NCBI GenBank assembly: GCA_013397455.1
Contig: VYZB01000335.1
Location: 853,552 to 917,551, forward strand
From: Crotophaga sulcirostris
Lineage: Eukaryota; Chordata; Aves; Cuculiformes; Crotophagidae
Direction: 5' to 3'
DNA: 64,000 bases
Below are positions 33,459 through 64,000 of this stretch, piece after piece; position 1 is the first letter of the stretch; each line of letters opens with the position of its first letter. The notes beneath the pieces were generated by a model, which worked only from the letters and a program-made list of their open reading frames with translations, was not told where the DNA came from and did no database searches. Position numbers and translations under genes: made by a program.

Positions 33459-36400
33459 TTGTCCTACTCACCTGCTTTTCCCAGCTCCCATTATGAATCC
33501 CAGTGCTTCCCTTCCTGGGAGGCTGGATGGCAGTTGCAGCCCAGGGGGCTGGGCTGACGGAGACCCTGGGGCCCCCGGGCTCAGTGCCAACCCAGGCAGC
33601 AAGGAACTGTGAGAAGGAGGGGTGACGGGAGAGCGGTCAGACACAGTCACTGGCATGGGAGGCAGCCAAGGTGGAAATACCCCAGCTGTAGTCTTAAAAT
33701 TAAACTACTAGTTGTCATAACACCTAACAGTAACTTTCTTACAAAATAGCATGGGGCAGTTATGGTTGTGCCATTCCTTTTGAAATGTGTGTTTTCTGTG
33801 AAGTTGTCGTAGCCTCCAGGAAACATGAGACTGCAAACTGTCTGTCACTGCTAGCCGACTGATGCCCCACCGACGCTCTTCTTACTTCCCTATTGGGAAT
33901 TTGGGAGTTACGGCAGCAACAGCTGTGAGCTCTGTATGCAGCAATCATGCACCCGTCTTCTGATTTTGGCTATTTTTGTGTTAGCTGTTAGGCCACATAA
34001 AAGTAAGCTTTATATATGCATACTTAACTATGCATATGACATACTTTTAATTTCAGTGTTGCTACTATTAAAAATACTTTCTCTTGAAAAAGACACAGGA
34101 CTGCCATTCGTATGTTAGACCGCAACAGGAGTGATGTCTATTTATACTGAACAGATGTTGGGGAATTAAAAATAGAATTGGTGTTCTGTATTGCCAACCT
34201 CCTTCATTCACCTACTGGAACTGGTCAAGGGGCTGTACAACCTCATAAAAATTTACATGTTTTCCCTATAATAAGCTAAACTTGAAATAGAAAAAAGCAA
34301 AGAAGAGAGGGGGCAGGGAGAATACCAAGAGCTGAAACAGAAATTTTAGAAAGAATGCAGAGCTCCAGATTTATTTTTTTTCCCACATAGGCAGATGATT
34401 TAAATGAGAGGTGAACTCCAACTCATAGGACCAACCCTGAAATGAAGCTATATTTACTAAACCTGGTCTCCATCTCTCCCTTTCTCAGTAATCAGTTTGT
34501 TCCCTCAGCTCCCATCTCATTTCTTTAGGAAAATAGATTAAACAAATAAACCTGAGATGGGAACCTAGCTTAAGAATTGTTCAAACAGTAGCCACTGTCA
34601 TGTGTGATCGTGGTTCTCTAGAATAATAATAGTAGTAGTAGCTGTAGTATTGTTTTATGATGATGTTGTTATTACTGCATCACCTAGAAGCACTAAGTTG
34701 GGAACAACACCCTGCTATTCTGGATGTTATTCAAACATAAACAAAAAACCCAGCTACTGCCTGAAAGCTGTTTAGTTTGACCATGAAGAGCAAACTGCAA
34801 TGGATGGACACAGGCAGTCCCAGGTACCCAAAGAAGCAGTATTAGCCACTCCAAAATCAGTGATCCTAGAGAGGATTTTGAGTCCAGCAGTTGTCTCAAG
34901 ATGAGGACACAGATGAAGATCTCTGAGGGAGGTCATGGTTAGAGTATGTTGGTGCTGGCTCATATGTTAAGGAAAAAAACAACAGAAGGCTAAGGATCTG
35001 CCTATTTAGAAACTAATCACAGTGTTTTGAGAGTCACACTGAATTAGAGGTCTGACAGGAGGTTTAATATGAAAAGGGGAGCATCAGCAATGGTATAAAA
35101 TACTTTTCCAGTTATACATGGAAAAGAAGAAGGGCTGGTAGTTATATTAGCAAGAAATTGTTTTGATTAGGTTTTTTTTAAACATGAGAGTATTCTTCAG
35201 TTGGGTGGAGAACAAGACAAACAAAGTAAGAGGTTCACTTTTCATCTTGTCTGGCATTTACAAGATATGCAAAAGCCAGTCCGGGGCAACCTTTCCCACT
35301 AACACTTTTCTCAGCAGGAATAAATACCTGCTCGGAACATAAGGCAGCAATTTGTTAGCTCAGCCCAGCAGTGTTTTCTCTGCTCATACATCTTCCTTGT
35401 GTGGTTACAGAATGCAAAACCTGTGCACATTAGCTGGCAATGAATAGTGTTTTCACCTACTGGTAGGAGGAGAAGGGAAAAGCCCAGCATCTTGAAACAA
35501 ATTATATGGCTGTGGACATTAGCTAAATAAGGAGGGAACATCTGTTACTTCTAAAAGGGAAGTGGTCATCTTAATGGGTTACAGCTTAGTCTTTGCAAAC
35601 GACTTAAAAATACCATGAAGACTTTCATAATTTTCTTGGGTTTGGGGCTAGTTTCTGTTGCTTACATAAATACAAATGTTCCTGTTAAATTTTCCTGATA
35701 GTAAGTTGCCTGTATCTATCACCCCCTGAGTAAGTCTGAGAAATGCAGATTTTTTTTTTAATTCTTATTTTTTTTTGCAGCATAGCAGTTGGGGAATGCT
35801 GATTTTCCTAGCCAGTCTCAGGAGCAAAGGCTTTTATAGTGGCTGTCATCGTCTTCTTCCCTGACGACTACTGTTCCCTTTATGCTGCCTCAAGAACCCC
35901 TCCCCAAATGGTGCTACAGAGATGGTACCTGTATCCAGTTAAATTACCGCTAACCACCTCACCACCCTGGAAGGATTTAGGGCATGCAAGTACCCACAGA
36001 GGGAATCGGTGTGTAAAGGGCTTAAATAGGATATTGTCTTCTTCCAGGCTATCAACAAGGAACACTGGCAAATACTCTTAAGTATGTTAATGTATTGGCC
36101 CTGTGATGCAATGCTAAGGCAAACACTTGTATCACTATGGTTATCCTGGAGGAGAGTTGATATTCAGAGTGGTTACTTGGGGAAAAGCTGCTGGTATGGT
36201 GCACAGCATATGAACCTGCAGTCCCTAAATGGTTATTTCATTCATTATGATGGCTTTTATAATGGCACCAGCTGAAAATCTGTCAGATTATGCAAATAAA
36301 GGCATTCATTAAATCACCACGAACAATGACTTGCTTGAGGTAAGAGTCCCTGGCTATGTTTGCAACACGAGCTTTGCTGCCTGCCTCAGAGGGTGTGAAA

Positions 36401-39400
36401 TGGCAGGGAAAGGGCTCACTTCCAGCTGCAGCAATAACTGTGGCAGAGACTGTAATCTTTAGAGGCTTTCTGTAAAGTGAATGCGAGGTACTTTTGAGTA
36501 GCTGATCATCAGTTAGCCCTCTGTGAGCAGTAATTCATTGCAACTCATATTGCTGTCCTTTACACAGTTTTTATCATTATTTGTTTTGGTTTGTAGCATT
36601 AGATCTTTGCTACTGAGTGCTTAATTTGTGCATATGAGACAGATAACAGTGATGGATAGTGATCCATTTATTTGCTTAACTATTTTCAGCCCTACTACAT
36701 AGAAAGTGTTTAATGAATTGTTAACAATTGTTAACAGTAACTTTCATAATTTTGAGGCAGCAGGTCACTGCTGATGGTCTACAGGGCTCATTCTCTGTCT
36801 TCTCAGGGGGACTTGATCTAGAAAGCATTTCTCACACTTGGTTTGTCAGTCTTAGCTGATTATTTTCTTGCTGCTGTCTAAGCAAAGGTAAGGTCCCAGA
36901 GGGCTTGTGTGAGTTCACTGCCTGAAAACAGGCTTAAGCTAGCATCAGTTGTCACAGATGAAAGGGAAATGTGTGAAAAAGGGAGAGAGGGTGATAAAAC
37001 CACAGCAGCAACTGTCTTCATTAGCTGTTCATGGGAACTTGCCCGGGTTTGCCTTATCCTGTAGGGATATTCACTCATAACCTGGCTTCCTGGGATTGCA
37101 GGGTAGAAAGCTCTTTAGTCTATAAGTGTGGAGAGTCTGTGGTATGAGACTGGACACTTGCTGAGCCAAAATGCCCTGCTATTAACATTGGTATTGACGA
37201 CTACATTTTGGCCTGTCAAGTGCTGAGAAGATGGCAATTGCCCTGTCCCTGTTCTTCCCTATGCCGTTTTTGCACCCAAGAAAATTCCACCTGAATTTTC
37301 TCAGTGCTGTCATTCACTCAAAGAGAAACCTTATAGAGCTGCAGTACAGACCCTGGACTTTTGCATGGTCCAGTCTAACTCACAGAAGTGTAAAAAGACA
37401 AAACCAGCATAAGAAGCACCTACACGTTACTTCACAGGTGAGTTGACCAAAGATGTCTCTGCAATCCATTTGTCTTGAAGGTCATAAAACTCATGGTGAA
37501 TGATATTTATGTATTTTCTTGTCTTAACACTAGTTGACCTACAAAACAAGATCAATCAGAGAGTTATTTGCAGGGCATTTTGCTTTGTAAATTGTTTCTA
37601 GAAATAGAAAGCAGCAGTTCCAAGGGAGAAAGATGGTCTGACTCCCCCTTGGCTGGTCTTTCCCTCCCTTTCTTTATGATAATGTGCAGCAAGGTGATTG
37701 GTATTTGAGTAGGCGTGAGGGTTTTTGGCTATTTCCCTTATTCTTGAACAATGAAAATGAAATATATGGTCAAATGCAGGTATGTTTTACAGGATAAAGG
37801 TGCATAATTTGACCTACGCATGCTGAAATGCTAGAACAGAGCAGCTCATAATTTTCCTTCATAGTAGAATTTAAAATAAAAATCATTAAGTAGGGAGAGA
37901 AAATATTACAGGAGGGGACTGAAATAGTCTGTTTGGGCAATGCAGGGGTGGCTACAGCCCTGGTCTATTTGTAGTGGCAGGGGAGATTGCAGCTGAATCA
38001 TATTGTGTGAGATGCACGCTGCACTAATTGGAGCTCAGAGTGAAGTCCTCGTGCCTCTTCCTGCACTTGCAGTGGGCAGAAGCACTTGCAAAATTAACAA
38101 AAAGATTGTGGGAGCTGGAGATTTTCAGGAAGCTTGCAGATCTGGGGAGCAGGAAGGAGTGGGTGAGTGAAGGGGTGACAGCAGCAACTGGTAGAAGAGG
38201 ATGTACAGAGAGAAATCGATGGTAGCTGGGTGGGCAGAGATAAACTACTTAGGCAGGCAGAAGAGTACCAGGGAAAAGGGAGGAAATGGGATTAGTGGTG
38301 GTGCAGAAAGGGGCTGGAGAACATTTGTAAGCTTTCAGCAAGTCTCTCAACACTTTTCCACTCCAGTGTAATTAATTTTGCTTCTAATCTGAGCTGGTTT
38401 GTGTGTGGTGAATGTAAATGAGACCAGGAGGTTGCTGAGGTCTTTATGAAATGCAAAACCAAATGTGTGGTTCATGAAAAATAACTACTCTGGCTTCTGT
38501 CTGTGGAACTTACACTGTTGTACACAGTCAGACATGAGGATCTTGATCCTGCCAATTCTTATAACCATTAGCATCTTAATATATGCTCCTAACTTCCTTT
38601 AAGCATATATATATGTATATGTTTGAGGTGTCAGGGCTCACACCTGGCAATGAATTCTGCAAACTCATTGAAACATGAAAAAATAAAAGCAGTCAACCTT
38701 AATTTGATAAGAACACTCCAAAACAGAGCAGGATTCTGATAAAAAAGGGCCATAATGAGACCCTAACATTATTTCTTGTTTGTTCAAAAGTACCTGTGTT
38801 TCAGAGGCAGCTTTTTGTTTGGTTGTTGGTTTTTTTCCTCTATTTTGATTTAATCCACCATTTGTGGACTTAAAAGCAGAAAGTCTCCACCTAGCAGAGA
38901 AAGTCTTACAGGACTGAAAAGAGGAAGACCTATTTTGCAACCAGGGTGGTTTCCCCCTGGGACATGCATGATGGTGAACAGGCAAAGTAGCATTTTTATT
39001 GTAGGTTAAAACTTACAGAAACTTGGATTTCATTTGCACATGTGCACACTTTGTAAGTAGGTACCAGGGAAGGAAGGAGGACTAGATGAAGCCCAGTACA
39101 TATCAGTCTCATTTTAATGTATTATCTGAATATGGACAGAGATCACGTCCCCTCCAGAGCCCCCTTCCAGTTTGCAAAATCAAGATGAGGCCAATGGAAA
39201 CCAGAGCTGCCCAGTTTCCTGTAAGACTAACTGTGGTGAACTGGAGATCAAGGATATTGATGAATTAACTGGTTATTTCAGATAACTACATATAGAAAGA
39301 CAGAGAAAATAATACATAAGAAGGGAAGGAAAACATACTGAGCTGTGCCTATAATTGAGACCAACTTTTCTTTTCAGTCACTTTGAATTGAACTCATAAT

Positions 39401-42400
39401 TGCTTCCATTAGTTGAAACAGTTATTTTAGTAATCCAGTAATAGCTGACTTTTCTTGCCATTTGCAGAGCATTTTTCATTTGAATAGGGAACTTGTGGAA
39501 CTGGATGGAAGGACATCTGTCTACTTTGTAAATTCAGGTACAACATGAGTTCAATAGTGCATGTCACACAGACTGCACTCCTCGTCTCTGCTTGCAGTGT
39601 CAGGAGCACTAAGAGGTTCTTACAACTTTTAGAGTCATCTCTGCACATAAGGCAGAGCTAGGACTAAAGGTTACTGTTAAAGAAAAGCCTTAACAGGAGA
39701 GCTGCTTGTTGCATTCAGATCCCACTGGAAGTGGGGATGATTCTGGAGGGTGTCCAGAGACGCCTATGAGCATGGGCAGTGGCAGAACTCTGCCAGAGCA
39801 GGCACAGTAACTCATTTACTTTGGCACCTTAATGAGCTTAGTAAAGATGGGAGGAAGAGTTTTGTGGTGGCAATTGACCCTCATCAATGGAAAATGGAGC
39901 TCCCTCAAATCCTACCTTCAGCCATTCACTGCCAACCCTCTTGTGCTTCTTCCCTCCGCTGTCCACAGAAGCAATCTTGAGACGTCCTTGCCTTCCAGAA
40001 AACCTTACTGGTGCTACTGCAGCAGGGTCATGGTGCCAGATAGTTTTGCCTAAATCGCTGAGTACCATGTGCAGTTTTTCAAACAAAGGTGAGAGTCTAC
40101 CCTTTGTTTCCAGGACAGGCACTTTGGAGCCAGCAATTATTTGACAGCAAAAGAATCAAGTTTATTGTGAAAGTCACCCCTTCCCCCGCCCTCAAGAGAG
40201 AAAATTCCCAAGCACACAGAAGGAGGAAATTTTCAGCGAGAGGCCCAGCTGACAGCAACAGTCAGATTGCAAGCAGTCATTTGGCCACAAGACAGGACTG
40301 TCCTTTAAGCTTCCCCTGTAGCCATCTGTCCTAGACTTCTCCTCTGGGTCAATGAGGAGCACTGTAAGTCCTGGCTGGGTAGTTGTGGTGGCGTCAAAGC
40401 CACCAGTTGTCCAGGAATTTAACACAGGCATGGCCTTTATTTCTAATGTATGTGTTGTAAAAGATGTATCACTAACTAAAGGTCTGCGTCTAAGGTGACT
40501 CACCAGTTAAACTACTGATTTGAGAAACTTCTATAGACCAAGCAAGCATCTGGAGGAGGGGCTTTACTCCTTTACTACCCAAGAAGACAGCATCATTGAC
40601 TTAAAACAGTACCACTGACATCTCTCTGCGTTTTCCTGAAGAGTAGGGAGAACTCAAGCTAGTTTGTTTCTTATCTTTGTATTTCAGTGCTCTCCATTTC
40701 ACTCATGTATCCTAGATTTTTAAACAAATCTTCGTATTCTGATCATGAGTGATAACGCATGACTTGCTATTTTAGCAGGATTTAATTTTGAAAGAAAATG
40801 AGAAGCTCTCACCTGCTTATTCTATTATATGTTTTATGAAGGCAGTAGTTTAGTAATAAACACAGAATTCCTTTTTTTTGTTCAAGGTGAAAAACAGCCC
40901 CTGGTACAAGTGTGCAGCAGATCAGGGAATGTCGTTACAACTGGCTGAGTAAGGGAAGATCCCTGAAGCTTTAAGAACAAACATGACAATGTTTAGAAAA
41001 TTAATGAGTGGATTAAAATGCACACCCTCCAAGATTCTTCACATGATAAATATGCTGTCTTCATTAGACCCCTTGCAATTCCTCTTTGCCCACTTTCTAA
41101 CAGCGTAGAAGTCTGATCATATTTCCATTAAAATCAAAGCCAAATATTTCAATGCTTTCTGCAAACAATGAGAGCCTTATTAAGTTTCAGTAGCACGTTT
41201 TTTATTCTTCAGTAAAAAAAATCCATAATTCTGCTTAAGTGCTAGTCTGATTTAATAGCCTTATTTCAAATGGAATTATGCAAATTTAAATGTAGCCCTT
41301 CTGAGGGAAAGAACTGAAAAATTTCCCACCAAGTGTTGATCTCTGCTAGCATTCGCCAACTGTGGATTCCTTCCCTTCAGATGGTGGCATAATTCATGGT
41401 GTCATTTAACTGTTCACAGAAACTTATGTTAATAAATGCAAACTGGTAAGCTGTCCTTCTGAAGTAGCATGGAGTGCTTGGATAACATTTGAAAATCCTG
41501 TAGAGGGAGAACACATACTGTCTGGCAAGTTGAGGTGTAAAATATGCTACATGCAACCAGATCGGTACAGAAACTTGTCTGAAATTGCAGGAGGAGGCCA
41601 CTGCTTTCTGCTGCTACTGTAAGAACCTGTCAGCAAGGTCTCATGCAGTGTAGGAGCTCTCACAGGGCTTGGCTGCAGAGTTTAAAAGGGAGCAAGCAGG
41701 GGACTGTGCTGAACAGGAGACCCATGGTTAGACTAACCTGTGGCTTTTTCAAGACTTTTTTTGCACTTGTTTTTTCATTTTTTTTCTATGCTGCTGGTTT
41801 TAATGCTTTTTCTTTTCTCTGCTGCTTGTATCAAAAGTTTCAGTTCCTTTTTTTTAAGAATGTGCTACCTGTAATGTACATGAAGAAGTACTGTGCTATG
41901 TATGGGTGTCTTGTACACACTGGAAACCTTATTCATACCTATTCCAGATACTTTCCACATGATCTTTACTTTCTGATAGCTGTTTCACCATCAAAGAGGA
42001 ACAGCTGAACAATAGGGCCAAAAGCACTGTATGCATCTAAGAATGCTTCAGAAAATACTCTTTAAATCAATCAGCAACAAGTTTTTCAGCCTTGAAAATC
42101 AGAAGTGGCAGTCTTGAAAATACAAAACCTCTTCTTGTTTGGATCCCTGAGCTGTGAATTTGAAGATGTGAAACTGAGAGTGTTCAAAGCAGCTCAAGTG
42201 CCAGGTGCGGGACTTGGTTTGACTCCCTCCTCGTCATCCACCGATAGCTAGGGTGGGGATGGCATTCAGAAATTCAGGTAATTTCTTTGAAGTTTTCTGC
42301 TTTCCTAAAGGGGAATGGTTGCTTTGCAGTGCCTGCGCTATCTCTTGGGCAAGATGTTTATGGTTGTATTAGGAAGCCTGAAAGATGCCGGTGCACAAAG

Positions 42401-42521
42401 GAGATTTCCTCTTGTAAAGAACAATCTTTCCCAGTTACCTTGCCCTAACCCCCCCTTGTTCCACAGACTGGCCATAGCCAGGATAAGCTGTCTCCTAATA
42501 GCAAGCATTATGCTATAAAGC
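33459..42521. other. Intergenic between convergent genes
   Basis: About 9 kb, AT-rich, repeat-poor, with a minor (AAT)(AGT) triplet tract near 34622-34650. The right 2-3 kb may be distal CYBB 3' UTR (minus-strand AATAAA signals at 40161, 40436 and 41201). No exon recognised. Confidence 0.55.
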
Positions 42522-42527
42522 TTTATT
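42522..42527 (-). terminator. CYBB: Candidate CYBB polyadenylation signal (nearest)
   Basis: AATAAA on the minus strand about 360 bases after the stop. Further candidates on this strand lie at 41201-41206, 40436-40441 and 40161-40166. The human CYBB 3' UTR is over 2 kb, so a more distal signal may be the main one. Confidence 0.35.
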
Positions 42528-42888
42528 GTTTAATAGCATTAAGCTTTATCATTGTGAATTGGCTCCCAAATGCACATGGCTGCCTAGGCCCTTTGGCAGT
42601 CATTATGAATCACAGGAGGATAAAAGCAGTTAATTGAGGGGAAATCCCCTCACACAGACAAGGAAAATAGATTTCTGCTAAATTACCAGCATGCGGAGGG
42701 CAGTGCACACTTCCCTGAGGTAAAACTTGACTCTTTTACTCACACAGCGCCAAAATAATTCCCAAGAAGCAAAGGGATTTGCGTTAGTGTAGCTGAGATT
42801 AGAAGCTGGGCTGTCCTTCCCAGACTCTAAACAGAAAAAGAGATCCAGTCTTTAGACTTTGTATGGAATGATCCCATGTGCTTGAGAG

Positions 42889-62784
<19,896 letters not shown>

Positions 62785-62900
62785 GATTGCCTGAAATGAA
62801 TGTGCACAACGGCCCCGTTCTTTCTGGGACAGCAACTATGTCTTCTCTCATAAGGAAGTGAGAGCAGAAGCTTGCAGCAACCTGTTTCCTTTCTCATTCA
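62785..62900 (-). promoter_or_regulatory. CYBB: CYBB 5' UTR and proximal promoter with ETS/IRF-type sites
   Basis: At 62852-62863 the plus strand reads AAGGAAGTGAGA, a PU.1 core GGAA followed by a near-IRF half-site, close to the ETS/IRF composite GGAANNGAAA. At 62884-62895 the minus strand reads GAGAAAGGAAAC, another GGAA with ISRE-like spacing. They lie 68-79 and 100-111 bases upstream of the ATG. PU.1 with IRF8/IRF1 is established as the driver of phagocyte-specific CYBB transcription in mammals; its use here is inferred from motif and position. No clear TATA box is seen. Confidence 0.5.
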
Positions 62901-64000
62901 TTTAGGAAATAAGTTAACCATTGAATCATGTCCACAGTTCTGTTTCAAACGTTTCTACCATCTTTACACGTAACTTTTCATAATTCAAATATGAATAAAC
63001 TGTTGAAACAGGCTATTTTTTCCCTTTTGATACAGTGTATAAAATAAATAACATAACTGGTCATGTTTTCTGCTAAAAAATATATTGCTGCTCTATATAA
63101 CTTTCAATGCTGAAATGTAATACAGAATGCACAGAAAAGTTACTTCTTCTCAGCCTTGTCTTTTTTTTATCACCTCAGGTCAAAGATGCCATTCCTGCTG
63201 ATTCTCTTTATAAATAATCCCTAGATTTGTTTCTCTTCCAGTAATTCAGTGTCCACAGAAGTTTGCAAATATAATCTGACACTCCTCTTGTCTGGTGTAT
63301 GTGCAAACTTCACTACTTCCTCTCTGCTTAGGCCAGAACTGAGGGCATCTGTCACTAGATAGGCTATTTCTCATATTTTGCATTCCTGCAGAGTCCCCAG
63401 CCCCAGGTATCATGTCACTACATAAGAAAAAAAATTAAATGTTTAACTTTTGTAATTAGAGAGAAAAATATGGGAAACTGCCCGATGTATTTTAGAGCTT
63501 ACAAGCCAGAGGATATTTATCCCAAGAATATTTGGGAAAAAAAAAATAAAAAATTAAGGGAATTTAATAATTTCCAAATGTTTTGCCTTAGTGGTATCAC
63601 AGTTCCCAAACTTGCAATAAAGAGTACAAAATAGTTGTTTGGAGAAAGCTCTGGGATTAAAAGGGACCATCCTCATCCTTCAGCAAGGTCCAGGCTCTAG
63701 GGAGGAGCAAGGTATCCCGATATAACTCCCACTGGTTCGTTCTCCTGTGTATTCCACCCACTGTGCTGTAGCAATACAGATCTCCTAGAGTGACTGACGC
63801 AAGTCCTTTCCAAAGAGTTGAAACGTATGCACATATGGCATAAAGAAAACTTTTTTTGTACATTTTTCTAAAACAAGTAGACAAACACAGCTCTCTGAGT
63901 GGTATTGTTGACTTCTGCACTTTTATTCCTTCTTGAGATGTATAAAAATAATGGCCCAGGGATGAACAGCAGTCCTTCACCTCCTCACGTAGGCAGGACT
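62901..64000. other. Upstream flank of CYBB
   Basis: AT-rich. The minus-strand open frame at 63657-63980 has no recognisable domain and does not resemble XK, the gene expected further upstream by synteny. Confidence 0.55.

Noticed and set aside
63657..63980. Possible XK exon at the right edge, expected from synteny
   Set aside because: The translated sequence has no resemblance to the XK membrane protein and no flanking splice signals were evident.

Overview
This window is vertebrate nuclear DNA, almost certainly from a bird and probably a neoavian. The evidence is abundant CR1 LINE fragments with avian-type 3' ends, solo LTRs of common avian endogenous retrovirus (ERV) families, small GT-AG exons in AT-rich introns, and two genes whose translated exons match DYNLT3 and CYBB. 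Nothing prokaryotic is present.

Layout. Positions 1-18,080 are gene-poor flank with a CR1 tail at the left edge, two ERV LTRs, a long polypurine microsatellite and a cluster of CR1 copies in both orientations. That cluster runs up to the CpG-rich promoter of DYNLT3, whose ATG is at 18,228. DYNLT3 (+ strand, five coding exons, 18,228-25,901, 116 codons) encodes a dynein light chain and has a likely poly(A) signal at 28,028. Positions 28,050-42,500 are intergenic. They hold a decayed second copy of part of DYNLT3 intron 1, an LTR-like segment, a 167-base N gap, a CpG-rich block and a second mixed-orientation CR1 cluster. CYBB (- strand, 13 coding exons, 62,784 down to 42,889, 570 codons) encodes gp91phox/NOX2, the catalytic subunit of the phagocyte NADPH oxidase. 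All 13 exons were found with consistent phases and usable splice sites; their lengths sum to 1,713 nt including the stop.

DYNLT3 and CYBB are neighbours transcribed towards each other, the same tail-to-tail order as in the human XK-CYBB-DYNLT3-SYTL5 region. They are functionally unrelated: one is motor cargo/kinetochore machinery, the other innate-immune superoxide production. Their proximity is conserved synteny, not an operon. I could not recognise XK or SYTL5 exons at the window edges.

The most unusual structure is a ~545-bp duplication (18,300-18,843 and 30,155-30,702). The copy beside the DYNLT3 CpG island keeps its CpGs and the intergenic copy has lost nearly all of them. No clearly new multi-gene system was found.
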